Assembly (NCBI RefSeq): GCF_023006325.1
Contig: NZ_JAINDF010000001.1
Coordinates: forward strand, 240,863 to 304,862
Length of the DNA: 64,000 nt
Reading direction: 5' to 3'
DNA from: Kordiimonas marina
GTDB taxonomy: Bacteria > Pseudomonadota > Alphaproteobacteria > Sphingomonadales > Kordiimonadaceae
Shown: positions 28,092-38,755 of the stretch, one piece after another
How positions within the stretch are numbered: position 1 is the stretch's first letter
How the letters are laid out: each line of letters opens with the position of its first letter
Program-made: the position numbers and the translations under genes
The notes under the pieces: model-generated
The model's database searches: none
The model's input: the letters and a program-made list of their open reading frames with translations, nothing else
What the model was told of the DNA's origin: nothing

Positions 28092-29693
28092 TTAGGCGTC
28101 TTCTCCATTTTTCAGCCGACTGGCGATAAGGAGCAACACACCGCCGATGAAATAGCCGAGGGCCAGCCGGTGTGGCAAGGTTTCCATATTGCCGTCCAGG
28201 TGCGGCATCGCCCACGGCAGATACATGCCGGAGGACGGCAGAACCGAATGGATGATGCCGAATTCGGTGAACAGCGCCGCCGTGAAGGCAGCAATGGCCG
28301 CGCGGATAAGCTTGCGGTCGATGATCCAGACCACCAGCGCACCCCAGATGAGACTGGTGAGGATATAGCCCCGCGCCATCGCGCCCAGCACATAATAGTC
28401 CTTCATCCAGTCCGGGCTGAGCGTGTGGGCGGCCGACCCGATCCGGCCCATCAGGTCGGAGACTTTGGTGTAGGCGTAATTGAGGATGCCCGGCACGGTG
28501 GCGAACAGAAGCGCCGGCGCATGGCGGATATCGGCGCCCGAGAAAGCGAGGCGCAGGATGTCACAGGCGACGACGACGAAGATCGGCTTCAACACCGCTT
28601 CCGGCATCATTTGCGAGGCGAAGGCGATAACGCCGAGGAAGCCGAAGATGGTGGCAATACCGGCGGCCCCGAGCGCATAGCCCGTGCGTGCGCCCATGCG
28701 CTTGTAGGTGGCGTGGCCGAAGTAAGGCGTGGTCTGTACCACCCCGCCCATCAGCGCGCTGACGGCGGTCGCCGCCGCATCGAGCCGCACGACTTTACCC
28801 GCGTCAAAATCATCCCCGGTGATCTTCGCGCCCGCAACCACATTGACGCTGCTCGCGGCAATCAGAAGTGCGAAGGGTACGATGATGCCCAGCTTGTTGG
28901 TCACGTCACCAAAGACGGCCATATAGCCTTCGAGCGTCGGGGTCGGCAGCGCCGGGGACAGGGACGGCAAACTGTGGATGACATAGCCGTCACCCGCGCC
29001 CGCGAACGCCAGGATATAATAAAGCGCCGTGCCGCCGATGATGGCAAACACCGCACCCGGCAGGTTGAACGGCAGCTTGTGCCCGGCAATCAGCGCGAAC
29101 ATCATGATGACCAGCGACACGATACCCACTTCCGGCAGCGAGAAGACACCATAAAGCGCCTCAGCCCCCAGCCAGACGGTGGCGATACCGGCCATGGCGC
29201 CCACAAGCGCCATCTGCGGCAGTTCGCGCTGCATGGCGCGGCCGAAGAAGGACAGGCCGAACTTCACCGCCGCCATCCAGACCGTGCAGGCCATGCCGAG
29301 GACCCAGGCCTTATGCGCGGCGGCGTCCGGCCCGAGCGTGGCGACATTGGCGGCGAAGGTCGGGCCGAGGATGAAGAAGCACATGCCGAACTCGGTCGGC
29401 AGGTCCATGCCCACGGGGATGCTGGTCAGGCGCGGGTTGCCCGTGGCCTCGCGGGTTTTGCGGGTCAGCCAGTACATGGCGATGTTGCCGAACAGGATAC
29501 CGGCGACCGAGCCGGGGATGATACGCCCGAACACGACCTCGGTCGGAAAATGGAAGCCGCCGATCAGGATGCTCGCGATCACGAACAGGTTGACGGTGAC
29601 ATCCAGAAAGAAGGCCATCCCGGCATTGAGGTCCGCCGCGAATTGCGACGTGGGCGCGTCCATCTGAAACGCCGCCGTTTTAGTCTCTGACAT
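28092..29693 (-). CDS. NCS2-type (xanthine/uracil, AzgA-like) permease
   Basis: Inner-membrane protein of 533 residues with about 12 or more spans, resembling the nucleobase-cation symporter-2 superfamily: NPRLTSIPVGMDLPTEF early, and VQTTPYFGHATYKRMGARTGYA in the position of the NCS2 signature region. It is longer than typical uracil permeases and diverged, so nucleobase transport is a reasonable but unproven assignment. Context supports it: adenosine deaminase lies 49 bases upstream and deoC downstream, all on one strand. Confidence 0.75.
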   Translation of the reverse strand: MSETKTAAFQMDAPTSQFAADLNAGMAFFLDVTVNLFVIASILIGGFHFPTEVVFGRIIPGSVAGILFGNIAMYWLTRKTREATGNPRLTSIPVGMDLPTEFGMCFFILGPTFAANVATLGPDAAAHKAWVLGMACTVWMAAVKFGLSFFGRAMQRELPQMALVGAMAGIATVWLGAEALYGVFSLPEVGIVSLVIMMFALIAGHKLPFNLPGAVFAIIGGTALYYILAFAGAGDGYVIHSLPSLSPALPTPTLEGYMAVFGDVTNKLGIIVPFALLIAASSVNVVAGAKITGDDFDAGKVVRLDAAATAVSALMGGVVQTTPYFGHATYKRMGARTGYALGAAGIATIFGFLGVIAFASQMMPEAVLKPIFVVVACDILRLAFSGADIRHAPALLFATVPGILNYAYTKVSDLMGRIGSAAHTLSPDWMKDYYVLGAMARGYILTSLIWGALVVWIIDRKLIRAAIAAFTAALFTEFGIIHSVLPSSGMYLPWAMPHLDGNMETLPHRLALGYFIGGVLLLIASRLKNGEDA

Positions 29694-29742
29694 ACTGGTC
29701 CCCTGATCCCACTTTTAAGTTTCGTATGTTTCGTAACGTCTT

Positions 29743-31305
29743 TTAATTGAAGGATGTTTTCTTGCGCTTCGGTATGCGCTCCTCATCCTCGAACGTGCGG
29801 AAGCGTTCCTCCAGCTTCCACTGAAGCCGCGCCTTTTCGCTTGTCCTCAGGAAGGCTTTGCAGTCTGCCCCAGCTTTAAGCGCGCCTTCCACATCTTTTT
29901 CGCAGGCCCCATTCGTCCACAGGCTGGCGCCGGGAAGGAAGCTGTAGGTCAGCGAATTCCGCGACGCATGGCGCATCTCGAAATACGGGATGTGGTAGGT
30001 GGTATAGTAGCGCATATATTCGTGCGTCAGGTCGATCCGCGACACGCCTTCGTCATCGGTCGAGAGGGCATAGGGCACATCCTTGTCCCGGTAGAGGATC
30101 AGCGGATGGTTCTTGCCCTTCACGCCGAGGATGACATCGTTGCTGGTGAGGTTGATCTCCACCATGATGTGCTTTTTGGCCATTTCATCCAGAAGCTGGT
30201 CGGAATTGTCCTCATAGGCGATATCGACACCGTGGCCGATGCGCTTGGCGTGGCCGATCTCGATCGCCTGTCTTATATGGAAGCGCAGCTCATCCGGTCG
30301 CACCATGCCCGGCACCAGTTCCCCGGCATGCAGCGCAATATTGCGCGGGCCGAGGTGGCGGTAGAGATAATCGATCATGCGCATATGAAGCGTATAGTCC
30401 CGGAGCGCGATATAGCCGTCCTCCGGCGCCACAAGGTTGGCGCCGACGACCATCGGGTCTTCCTTCATGACTTCCCAGCCCAGGATGAACTGGCCGAACA
30501 CCATGGCCGGGTTGAATTCACGGATCACCTGATGGAGGAAGCGGATTTTCACATCGCAGCCGGGCTTGGCGTCCTTGGTGCCGCATTTCAGAAGCTCGTC
30601 CTTGCGCTTCATGGCAGCGCTGATCTGACTGCGGACAGACGCCACGAGGTCGGGCATCGCCTTGCCGAACTTGCCGTCCATCAGGGTTTTATAGTCCTGA
30701 TCCAGGTTGCCCGAGAGCTTGACGTCGGACAGAAGCGGGAACAGCTCCGGGAACACGATGGTTTCCATCAGCTCCAGATACAGCACATTCTGGTGCCCTG
30801 CCCGGTTCGCCACCATGGCAAGCTCGTCCCCCAGCCGTTTGGGGTCCACATTGATGCGGTTGAAGGTCTCGAAAAACTGGTCATGACCCGACCAGCCGTT
30901 TTCGGGCGCGTAGGAGCGCACGGACATGGCGTTGATCAACCGGCGGCGGTCATCGGCGTTATTCTGGGCCTCATCGGCGGTGATCCAGCCGCTGGCCGCA
31001 CAGGTTGCCGCTGCCTTGAACTTGATCGCGGGCTTCTTCATATCGACACAGAGGCCGTCCTCTGCCGCCCACTTGAGCCATGATTCGGCATAAACGGCAC
31101 CGCGCAGGTGGTTATGCAGGTCGCCGCCCTTCGGGAACGCCGCCATCACCTGGCGGAGGCGGCCATTATTTTCGGCCCAGCTGATGGTTGCTGCCGCCGC
31201 TCGCGCCTTTAAGGCCTGCGGGTTATCGGCGACGGCCCCTGTGGTCCCGGCGCTGATGACGGCCAGAAGGCCCAGAGCCGCTAGCCCGATCTTGCGTACC
31301 TGCAT
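29743..31305 (-). CDS. Exported adenosine deaminase (ADGF-like)
   Basis: Deaminates adenosine or deoxyadenosine to inosine outside the cytoplasm. The 520-residue protein has a signal peptide (cut near AVA/DN), metal ligands His64-x-His66 in GDLHNHLRG, His and Glu in NIALHAGE, the His of RIGHGVDI and the Asp pair in LSTDDEGVSR. The extra N-terminal region and export signal resemble the growth-factor-type (ADA2/CECR1) deaminases more than the cytosolic E. coli enzyme. It would let the trimeric Pnp, which handles inosine better than adenosine, use imported material. Divergent from tdk; first gene of the operon with the permease. Confidence 0.9.
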   Translation of the reverse strand: MQVRKIGLAALGLLAVISAGTTGAVADNPQALKARAAAATISWAENNGRLRQVMAAFPKGGDLHNHLRGAVYAESWLKWAAEDGLCVDMKKPAIKFKAAATCAASGWITADEAQNNADDRRRLINAMSVRSYAPENGWSGHDQFFETFNRINVDPKRLGDELAMVANRAGHQNVLYLELMETIVFPELFPLLSDVKLSGNLDQDYKTLMDGKFGKAMPDLVASVRSQISAAMKRKDELLKCGTKDAKPGCDVKIRFLHQVIREFNPAMVFGQFILGWEVMKEDPMVVGANLVAPEDGYIALRDYTLHMRMIDYLYRHLGPRNIALHAGELVPGMVRPDELRFHIRQAIEIGHAKRIGHGVDIAYEDNSDQLLDEMAKKHIMVEINLTSNDVILGVKGKNHPLILYRDKDVPYALSTDDEGVSRIDLTHEYMRYYTTYHIPYFEMRHASRNSLTYSFLPGASLWTNGACEKDVEGALKAGADCKAFLRTSEKARLQWKLEERFRTFEDEERIPKRKKTSFN

Positions 31306-31420
31306 ATTTTCCTCCCAGCCACTTGCCCGCGCGGTCCGATCCGCCTAGGCTCTCGCCCGCACCACCTATTTCGGCGGCGCATCATACTCTCTAAAGGCAA
31401 GACCATAGGGCGCCCAAGGC

Positions 31421-32011
31421 ATGGCCAAACTTTATTTCTATTATTCCGCAATGAATGCGGGCAAAACCACGACGCTTCTGCAATCCAGCTTCAATTATCA
31501 GGAACGCGGCATGAATACCATGTTGTTCACCGCCGCGCTGGATGACCGCTTTGGCGACCCGAAAATTTCCTCCCGCATCGGCCTGGATGCCAACGCGCAC
31601 CTATTCGATGCGGACGTTGACCTTTTTGTCAAGATTGCAGATGCGTTAAAGACGCGCCCGATCCACTGTATTCTGGTCGATGAGGCCCAATTCCTGAAAA
31701 AAGAGCAGGTTTTCCAGCTGGCCTCCGTGGCGGACAGCCTCAAGATTCCAGTACTGGCCTATGGCCTGAGGACCGACTTCCAGGCCAACCTGTTTGAAGG
31801 CAGCCAGTGGCTTCTCGCCGTCGCCGATGAACTGCATGAGCTGAAGACCATCTGTACCTGCGGGTCGAAGGCCACCATGAACCTGCGCATCGACAGCAAG
31901 GGCAACCCGGTCAGGGAAGGCCAGTCGATCGAGATCGGTGGCAACGACCGCTACATCGCGCTCTGCCGCAAGCATTTCATGGAAAAGCTCAGGGGGCCCG
32001 CCGGCGCTTGA
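31421..32011 (+). CDS. tdk: Thymidine kinase
   Basis: Type II thymidine kinase of 196 residues: P-loop [10 protein letters not shown], catalytic Glu in VDEAQFL, lasso region, and a zinc site formed by Cys pairs CTCGSK and CRKHF (a CxxH-like second half). It phosphorylates thymidine or deoxyuridine to the monophosphate and so competes with DeoA for imported thymidine. Divergent from the adenosine deaminase gene. Its last 23 bases overlap the 3' end of the oppositely oriented PepSY gene. Confidence 0.95.
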   Translation: MAKLYFYYSAMNAGKTTTLLQSSFNYQERGMNTMLFTAALDDRFGDPKISSRIGLDANAHLFDADVDLFVKIADALKTRPIHCILVDEAQFLKKEQVFQLASVADSLKIPVLAYGLRTDFQANLFEGSQWLLAVADELHELKTICTCGSKATMNLRIDSKGNPVREGQSIEIGGNDRYIALCRKHFMEKLRGPAGA

Positions 32012-32696
32012 GGCCGAAATCCCGCCGGTGAAAACGGTGATAGATAAGCACAAAGCCCGATAGCGCGAACAGGACGGCGCTGAGGGCAGCGGCCATGACG
32101 AGCGGGTGGTTGAAATCCTCCCGGCCTTGATAATCCATGATGTGCAGCATCCAGAAAAAATCATAGACCCGCCAATAGGCGTTGCGGCGCGCGACGACCC
32201 TGCCTTCGGTGGGGGAGACATAAAGCCTCGTGTTGTCCGCATCCGCGAAGGCCACCTGCCACACCGGCAGCGGCCCGCGGTAATCAACAGGCTGAGCCTT
32301 GAGCAGCGTTGCCCCTGCAACATCCCCCTTGCCGCTGAAGTCCGCCTTGGCGACAGCGACTGCATGGTCCCGGCTAAGCGGTGACAGCGACTGCCCTGTT
32401 TCGGCGTCCAATAGGTGCAAGCCCCCTGGTGTACGGACTTCGGCCGCGAGATGACCGCCAAGCCTGCGGGCCTTCAGGGACTGGATGTCTCCATGCAAGG
32501 CAGCGAGGCGAGAAACCTGGTCCGTGCTCAGAACTGGCGCAGCTACTTCAGCCACATTGCCTTCCCCGCGCACAAGCCCGATCGGCAGCCAGGTCATCAC
32601 CAACCCGCCTGTGGTCCAGGCAAGAAATTGAAGCCCGACGATCAAAGCGATCCATTTATGGATTTTGCTCGCGAGCAGATGGACTTTCGACGCCAT
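31989..32696 (-). CDS. PepSY-domain membrane protein
   Basis: Protein of 235 residues with one span near the N-terminus (about 12-38), a periplasmic PepSY-like domain, and a second span near the C-terminus (about 200-225) followed by a basic tail. [14 protein letters not shown] and FWMLHIMDY resemble the PepSY_TM family often found next to TonB receptors for iron uptake; reductase-like partners occur in some systems. The nearest receptor gene is divergent, 363 bases away. Its 3' end overlaps tdk antisense. Function uncertain. Confidence 0.75.
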   Translation of the reverse strand: MASKVHLLASKIHKWIALIVGLQFLAWTTGGLVMTWLPIGLVRGEGNVAEVAAPVLSTDQVSRLAALHGDIQSLKARRLGGHLAAEVRTPGGLHLLDAETGQSLSPLSRDHAVAVAKADFSGKGDVAGATLLKAQPVDYRGPLPVWQVAFADADNTRLYVSPTEGRVVARRNAYWRVYDFFWMLHIMDYQGREDFNHPLVMAAALSAVLFALSGFVLIYHRFHRRDFGLKRRRAP

Positions 32697-33059
32697 GTTT
32701 CCTCCTTGTCCCCATTGAGAACAAAAAAGACATCATAGATAAACATGAGACAACCCTGAAAAGCACTCTTCCCTCCAAAACCCCAGAATTCCGCCATTCC
32801 GGCAAAAATCAATGAAAACCATTATTTTCCAGTAAGTTACCCTTGATATTGTGCGTCAAATAAGTCACAGTATGACAGATTAGTTACGAACGTTACTTTC
32901 GTTTAGTCACTTTCCACTACGTCCTTCCCCACCATTTCGTGTCTACTTTTCGTTGCGATTTTCCCGATAGGGGAGAAATTGCCTGGGGAACACGGGGGTC
33001 GTTTCCTACAAAGCGGCGCCAGCCCCGGATAATCACAAAAACAAGTGGAGGAAGTGGCA
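32697..33059. promoter_or_regulatory. Divergent intergenic region between PepSY gene and TonB receptor
   Basis: A 363-base gap, AT-richer than its surroundings from about 32740 to 32960. No ORF is supported. It contains several AGTTAC/AGTCAC-like hexamers at 32835, 32863, 32882, 32891 (as CGTTAC) and 32905, which may be binding sites but have uneven spacing. The receptor's ribosome-binding site GGAGGAAG lies at its right end. Confidence 0.5.
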
Positions 33060-35969
33060 ATGAAAAATCATCTTGCCTCTAATAGAAAAGGTCAGCTGCT
33101 TGCAAGCTGCGCTCTGTTGAGCCTGAGCTTCGCGACGGCGGCTCACGCTCAGGACACCACGAGCGACAAAGCCAAAAAAGCTGATCAGCCCAAACAGATT
33201 GAAGAAGTGGTCGTAACGGGTTCCCGTATTCGCCAGAACCCGCTCGAAGCCAAAGCGCCCGTGCAGGTCATGTCCGCCGAGGACATCGACCAGTCCGGTG
33301 TTGTTGGCATCGCTGACTTCCTGCAGCGCCTGCCGATCGCCGGTTCAGCCATCAACCGCACCAACAACTCGTCCGGTAACCTCGGCTTCCCGCCGGATGG
33401 CTCCGGTATCGGTGCCGGTGCATCGGAAGTCGACCTTCGCTACCTGACCTCCAAGCGCGTTCTCGTGCTTGTCGATGGCAAGCGCTGGGTCCGCGGTTCG
33501 TCCGCATCGGGCGTTTCGGGGGCTGTTGACCTCAACACCATCCCGACCGGCGCCATCAAGTCGATCGAAGTCCTGCAGGACGGCGCCTCGACCATTTATG
33601 GGTCCGACGCCATCGCAGGCGTGGTCAACATCAAGACCAGCGACAATTACGACGGCATCCACGGCAGCGCCTACTATGGCCTTTACGGCCAGGGCGACGG
33701 CAAAACCCAGGAATATGACGTTTCCTTCGGTGCAAAAGCCGACAAGGCCCGGATGTTCCTGGATGTAAGCTATGCCAAGCAAGGCGGTATTTCCGCAGGC
33801 GACCGTGACATTTCGGCCTACCCGATCCCGGGTCAGACCTTCGGCGCTTCCTCGGGTACCCCGCAGGGCCGCTTCCTGTTCACCGACCCGCGTAACGGCG
33901 AGACGATGAACCTCACCATCAACGATGGTGTTGGCGGCGTTCCGTCCTACGACTATGCGGACCCGACCGGCGGCGATTTCCATAACTTCGCCCTGGCTGA
34001 CCGCTTCAACTACCAGCCTTATAACTATCTGAGCACGCCGAACGAGCGCGTAAATGTGTTCGCCAAGGCTGAGTATGACCTGACCGACACCATCACCTAC
34101 CGGGTGCTGGCTGCGTTCAACAACCGCCAGTCCACCAGCCGTGCAGCGCCTGAGCCGCTGTTCTTCGGCCCGGACGGTGGCGGTGGTCACTGGATGGAAA
34201 ACGTCTCCATCTCGGCCAACAACCCCTACAACCCGTTCGGCATTACGCTCGATAGCAGCAACCTGATCTTTATCGGACGCCGTCCGATCGAGGCTGGCCC
34301 GCGTGTCTTCGAGCAGAATGTCAACACCTGGTACATCGCCAACACCATTGACGGTTCGTTCAATGCTGGCGGCAAAGACTGGTACTGGGATGTGAACGCT
34401 GTCTGGTCGCAGAACAACGCAAGCCAGATCAAGCACGGCGCCTTCAACGCCCGCAAGCTGTTCGATGCCCTGGGCGACCCGGCAGCCTGCTCGGCCATTC
34501 CGGGCTGTGTACCGTTCAACCTGTTCGGTGGCCAGGGTGCTGACGGCAACGGCAGCATCACCAAAGCCATGCTGGACTATGTCACCTTCGCGCAGAAGGA
34601 CGTCAGCCAGCAGAAGCTTCTGGATTTGACCGCCAACCTGTCCGGTAGCGTTGCTGACCTGCCTGCAGGCCCGCTCGGCGTTGCTGTCGGTTGGGAATAC
34701 CGCGAAGAGCAAGGCTCCTTCACCCCGGATGCGATCGTATCTTCGGGTGAAACCGCGGGTGTTCCGGCCAGCCCCACCGCCGGTAAGATCCACAGCAAAG
34801 AAATCTACGGCGAGACCAACGTTCCGCTTCTCTCGGACGTGTCTGGTGCCAAACTGCTCGCCCTCGATGCAGCCTTCCGCTGGTCGGATTACAGCACCTC
34901 GGGCAGCAACACCGTCTTCAAGGTCGGTGGCGTTTGGCAGGTTAACGACGACCTGACCTTCCGCGGCAACTGGTCCGAAGGCTTCCGGGCACCGAATATC
35001 GGTGAACTGTTCAACAGCGGTTCGCGTTTCGATGCCGGCATCACCGACCCGTGCGACAGCTCGGACGGCGTTGTTCCGGATAACTGTGCGACCTTCGGTC
35101 TTCCGGCTGACTATAACCAGCCGAACCCGCAGATCAGCGTCACCACCGGTGGTAACCGCAACCTGAAACCGGAACAGGCGAAAACCTGGACCGCGGGCCT
35201 GACCTACAGCCCGAAAGGCCTGGCGGACAGCATGGGTGTCGACCTGATCACCTTTGAAGCCAACTACTATAACATCAAGATCAACGACGCCATCCAGGCG
35301 CCTGACGCTGCGGACGTTCTGAACCGCTGTGTTGATACGCTCGACCCGACCGCTTGTGGTGCGATCACCCGCTCCTCGACCGGTACGGTAACGCGGATCG
35401 ACGGTATCCTTCAGAATATCGCCAGCATCAAAACCAGTGGTCTTGACTGGTCCATCGCGCTGAATACCACGCCGGCGGACTGGGGCCAGATGCGCTTCAA
35501 GTGGGTGAACAGCCACCTGTTCAAGTATGAGCAGACGACCCCGACGGCGGACGGCTTCCAGGTGCAGGACCTGGCCGGTGAGGAACTCGGTTCGCCGACC
35601 CGCGCTTACGTCAAGTGGAAGTCGAGCCTCCTGGTTGACTGGACGCTGGACGAATGGTCGGCTGGTGCCACCTTCCGCTACATCGACACGGTCTGGGAAG
35701 ACTGCACGGGCACGGTTGCCGACTTCGGCTTCACCAACCAGTGTACGACCCCGACCCGCAACAAGCTGAAGGGCCGTCTCTATACCGACCTGCAGGTTAC
35801 GTACCGTCCGACAGACCTGAACGACAAGGTGGGCATCACCTTCGGTGTTCAGAACCTGCTCAAGACGGCAACGCCGATCTGCTACAGCTGTGACCTGAAC
35901 AGCATGGACGGCACCATCTATCCGGTACCGGGCCGCTTCTTCTACGGCCGGATTTCCTTCACGCTCTAA
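33060..35969 (+). CDS. TonB-dependent receptor
   Basis: Outer-membrane receptor of 969 residues. Signal peptide cut after AHAQ region, TonB-box-like [10 protein letters not shown], plug domain with [31 protein letters not shown] and [13 protein letters not shown], then a barrel ending YGRISFTL. The frame opens a little earlier at a GTG, but the ATG at 33060 follows GGAGGAAGTGG and begins a proper signal peptide. Cysteine pairs are present in extracellular loops (for example SAIPGC and [12 protein letters not shown]). Substrate is unknown; receptors of this subgroup often take up oligosaccharides or peptides. Monocistronic with a terminator behind it. Confidence 0.9.
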   Translation: MKNHLASNRKGQLLASCALLSLSFATAAHAQDTTSDKAKKADQPKQIEEVVVTGSRIRQNPLEAKAPVQVMSAEDIDQSGVVGIADFLQRLPIAGSAINRTNNSSGNLGFPPDGSGIGAGASEVDLRYLTSKRVLVLVDGKRWVRGSSASGVSGAVDLNTIPTGAIKSIEVLQDGASTIYGSDAIAGVVNIKTSDNYDGIHGSAYYGLYGQGDGKTQEYDVSFGAKADKARMFLDVSYAKQGGISAGDRDISAYPIPGQTFGASSGTPQGRFLFTDPRNGETMNLTINDGVGGVPSYDYADPTGGDFHNFALADRFNYQPYNYLSTPNERVNVFAKAEYDLTDTITYRVLAAFNNRQSTSRAAPEPLFFGPDGGGGHWMENVSISANNPYNPFGITLDSSNLIFIGRRPIEAGPRVFEQNVNTWYIANTIDGSFNAGGKDWYWDVNAVWSQNNASQIKHGAFNARKLFDALGDPAACSAIPGCVPFNLFGGQGADGNGSITKAMLDYVTFAQKDVSQQKLLDLTANLSGSVADLPAGPLGVAVGWEYREEQGSFTPDAIVSSGETAGVPASPTAGKIHSKEIYGETNVPLLSDVSGAKLLALDAAFRWSDYSTSGSNTVFKVGGVWQVNDDLTFRGNWSEGFRAPNIGELFNSGSRFDAGITDPCDSSDGVVPDNCATFGLPADYNQPNPQISVTTGGNRNLKPEQAKTWTAGLTYSPKGLADSMGVDLITFEANYYNIKINDAIQAPDAADVLNRCVDTLDPTACGAITRSSTGTVTRIDGILQNIASIKTSGLDWSIALNTTPADWGQMRFKWVNSHLFKYEQTTPTADGFQVQDLAGEELGSPTRAYVKWKSSLLVDWTLDEWSAGATFRYIDTVWEDCTGTVADFGFTNQCTTPTRNKLKGRLYTDLQVTYRPTDLNDKVGITFGVQNLLKTATPICYSCDLNSMDGTIYPVPGRFFYGRISFTL

Positions 35970-36001
35970 CGCGTCAGGAATTCATCCAAAACATAAAAAA
36001 G

Positions 36002-36030
36002 GGAGCGTCCCAACCGGGGCGCTCCTTCTT
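36002..36030. terminator. Bidirectional intrinsic terminator
   Basis: 10-bp stem with one G-T pair (36002-36011 with 36016-36025), AACC loop, A-run left and T-rich tail right. Shared by the convergent TonB receptor and aldehyde dehydrogenase genes. Confidence 0.88.
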
Positions 36031-36054
36031 TTTCAACCGACGTGTCGGTGAGGC

Positions 36055-37488
36055 TTAGCCAGCGTTGTAGCCCAGCACGGATTTGAGCTCGAGAAAGTCG
36101 GCGAAACCATGGTCGCCCCACTCCCGGCCGTTACCGGACTGCTTGTAGCCACCGAACGGCGCCGTCAGGTCGCCCTGGGCGCCATTGATGTAAACCATGC
36201 CGGTCCGCATCCGCGAGGCAACGCGCTGGGCACGGGCCAGGTCCTTGGACTGCACCGCACCCGACAGGCCGTAGACGCTGTCGTTGGCGATGCGGATGGC
36301 ATCTTCGTCATCCTCATACCCAATGATTGACAGGACCGGGCCGAAGATTTCCTCGCGCGCGATGGTCATGTCCGGGGTTACATTGGCGAAGACGGTCGGC
36401 TTCACATAGAAGCCACCTTCCGGGCACCCGGCGGGCAGGTCCGACCCGCCAACCACGAGCCGCGCGCCTTCCTTGACGCCGATCTCGATCATGTCCTTGA
36501 CCTTCTGGAACTGCGCCGAATGCGCAATCGGCCCCATGGTGGTGCCTTCCTTGTTCGGGTCACCCGGAACAACGGCACCGACAGCCTGGCCCGCGATCGC
36601 GGCGGCTTCGTCCATGCGGCCATGGGGCACCAGCATCCGCGTGAGCGCGGTACAGGTCTGGCCGGTGTTGCGCATCACGCCGACGGCACCGGCCGACACG
36701 GCCTTTTCGAAATCGGCATCGTCGAGGATGATATTGGCCGACTTGCCGCCCAGTTCCTGCGCCACGCGCTTGATGGTGGCGGCGGCGTTGGCCTGAACGG
36801 CCGCGCCCATGCGGGTGGAACCGGTGACGGACATCATGTCGATGCCCGGATGGCCGGACATGGCGTTGCCAACCGAATGGCCCTCGCCGTATACGACGTT
36901 ATAGACACCCGCGGGGACACCCGCCGCATCCATGATTTCGGTAAACAGCTGGCAGCTATAGGGCGCCACTTCAGACGGCTTCAGCACCATGGTGCAGCCG
37001 GTCGCCAGCGCAGGGGCCACCTTGCAGGCGATCTGGTTGATCGGCCAGTTCCACGGCGTGATCATGCCGACAACGCCGATCGGTTCCTTGCGGATGCGGG
37101 TGGTGCCGCGGTCTTCATGGAAGCTGTAGGTCTTCAAGGCTTCATAGGCGACCATCAGGTGGCCGAGGCCGGACGGCGCGTGCGCGCCCGAAGCCCAGGC
37201 TTTCGGAGCGCCCATTTCCTCGGTGATGGCCTCAGCCATATCACCCATGCGTTTTTTATATTCTTCGATCACCCGTTCCATCAGCGCCAGGCGCTCTTCC
37301 CGGGTGGTCTGGCCGAAGCTTTCGAAAGCCTCGCGCGCGGCGGCGACTGCCTTGTCGACGTCGGCCTCGGTGCCGAGCACCATGGTGCCGGATTTGGCGC
37401 CCGTGGCCGGGTTGACGATATCGCGCACATCCGTGCCCGCGGGCGCCACCCATTCACCGCCGATATAATGCTTATCAAGCTGCCGCAT
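36055..37488 (-). CDS. NAD(P)-dependent aldehyde dehydrogenase
   Basis: Single-domain ALDH of 477 residues. Conserved elements in order: ITPWNWPINQ, LKPSEVAP, SVTGSTRMG (nucleotide binding), catalytic Glu in AQELGGKSAN, catalytic Cys in NTGQTCTAL, and EIFGPVLSI. It oxidises an aldehyde to an acid; the exact substrate cannot be told, and the family has many broad-range members. It is a distinct subfamily from the ALDH16-type enzyme at 24.6-27 kb. Appears monocistronic: the upstream HupE gene is on the same strand and ends 115 bases away. Confidence 0.92.
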   Translation of the reverse strand: MRQLDKHYIGGEWVAPAGTDVRDIVNPATGAKSGTMVLGTEADVDKAVAAAREAFESFGQTTREERLALMERVIEEYKKRMGDMAEAITEEMGAPKAWASGAHAPSGLGHLMVAYEALKTYSFHEDRGTTRIRKEPIGVVGMITPWNWPINQIACKVAPALATGCTMVLKPSEVAPYSCQLFTEIMDAAGVPAGVYNVVYGEGHSVGNAMSGHPGIDMMSVTGSTRMGAAVQANAAATIKRVAQELGGKSANIILDDADFEKAVSAGAVGVMRNTGQTCTALTRMLVPHGRMDEAAAIAGQAVGAVVPGDPNKEGTTMGPIAHSAQFQKVKDMIEIGVKEGARLVVGGSDLPAGCPEGGFYVKPTVFANVTPDMTIAREEIFGPVLSIIGYEDDEDAIRIANDSVYGLSGAVQSKDLARAQRVASRMRTGMVYINGAQGDLTAPFGGYKQSGNGREWGDHGFADFLELKSVLGYNAG

Positions 37489-37603
37489 GATCTTTCTCCC
37501 TGAAAGCTGAAACTGAGAAGGTACTATGGAATTGACCTGTTAAATGGGGGTTACAGGCAGGCGGGGCAAGTCAGTTTTTCTTGAACAGCCTGTCCTTGAC
37601 AGC

Positions 37604-38755
37604 TCAGGTGAAGAAAACCCGCTCACTGAACCAGAACAGCCCCACCGCCAAAATCGCCATGGCGAACACGGGTTCCGCCACCGGGAGCAGCCGGGACGCA
37701 AAGCGCTTCAGGAGGGCAAAAGCCCCAAGGGCCGCACCGAGGAACAGCAACTGGCCGACCTCAACACCGAGGTTGAAACCGAAAAGCGCCAGCACCCGGC
37801 TTTCCACCGGCAGGCCAATGTCCGTCAGTACGCCCACAAACCCGAAGCCGTGGATCAGGCCGAAGCCGATGGTGACTAGCGGCAGGATACGCACCGCCTT
37901 TTCTTCGCCCTCAAGGCTGATGCCCCAGATGCCCGTGCTCATGAGCAGCAGGCCCGCCCAGACGACAGGCGGCAGGATGCCCGCCGTCAGTTGATCGGCG
38001 AGCGCGAGCCCCGCGACGGCGAGAAGGCCGATGGTCATCAGGCGCTTGGGCGCCGCCGAACGCGCGACCGCCCAGTCAGCAACCGTGAAGGCAATGGTGA
38101 AGGCAATGAGCGGCTCCACCACGGCGGAATTGGGCGCGACATGGCCAAGCGCCCCCAGGGCAAGCGTGATGCTATGCCCCAGCGTGAAGCCGGTGATACA
38201 CCAGATGAGCGGGCGCAAGGCGCGGACGGCCAGCATCAGCGCCAACAGAAAGGCCAGATGGTCGAAGCCTTCAAGGATATGGAAGATGCCGAGGTGCAGG
38301 TAGGGCCCGAACCCGCCGGTGGCTTCCGCGCCGAGGCTCACGTCCGGTTGCGCACGGGTCAGCAGATATTCGGTTTGGCCTGCCCCACGGGTCACGCGCA
38401 GCAGATGCACATGGGTAGGCGCGGCCTTAAAAAGCCCTTCAAAACTGATCCGGTCAGCGGCGCAAGGCGCGCTGATCGTCAGCACCATTTCCCCGTCCCG
38501 GTCCCGCGGTGGAACGGGGAGCGTGAGCGGACACGCCTGCCCGTCTGCCTCCAGATACAGAAAGGACTTCACCAGCGCGGCAGCATCCGCCCCCTGGCCG
38601 CCTGATAGGCTCTTCCACTCGCCGGACGCCATGACCCACTGGCCCTTGGTGGCGCCGTCCGCGACCGTCCAGTCGGACGACGACCGGCCGATGGTGTGCG
38701 CGTGGGCGCCCGTGGTGAACAGCAGCAACAGCAGGACGGACAGAAACCGCATCAT
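37604..38755 (-). CDS. HupE/UreJ-family membrane protein
   Basis: Protein of 383 residues: signal peptide (cut after AHA), an N-terminal extracytoplasmic domain of about 125 residues, then a HupE/UreJ-type membrane domain. Histidine-rich span motifs typical of the family are HLGIFHILEGFDHLAF, FTLGHSITLAL and GFGLIHGFGF. Small HupE proteins are nickel or cobalt permeases, but this long form has no proven role. Its start overlaps the stop of the peptidyl-prolyl isomerase gene (ATGA), so the two form a coupled pair. Confidence 0.85.
   Translation of the reverse strand: MMRFLSVLLLLLFTTGAHAHTIGRSSSDWTVADGATKGQWVMASGEWKSLSGGQGADAAALVKSFLYLEADGQACPLTLPVPPRDRDGEMVLTISAPCAADRISFEGLFKAAPTHVHLLRVTRGAGQTEYLLTRAQPDVSLGAEATGGFGPYLHLGIFHILEGFDHLAFLLALMLAVRALRPLIWCITGFTLGHSITLALGALGHVAPNSAVVEPLIAFTIAFTVADWAVARSAAPKRLMTIGLLAVAGLALADQLTAGILPPVVWAGLLLMSTGIWGISLEGEEKAVRILPLVTIGFGLIHGFGFVGVLTDIGLPVESRVLALFGFNLGVEVGQLLFLGAALGAFALLKRFASRLLPVAEPVFAMAILAVGLFWFSERVFFT

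Noticed and set aside
33345-35516. Long minus-strand ORF opposite the second TonB receptor
   Set aside because: Shadow frame without recognisable domains.
37532-37537. TTGACC upstream of the aldehyde dehydrogenase gene as a sixth RutR-like site
   Set aside because: Only one half-site is present; the second half is AAATGG.
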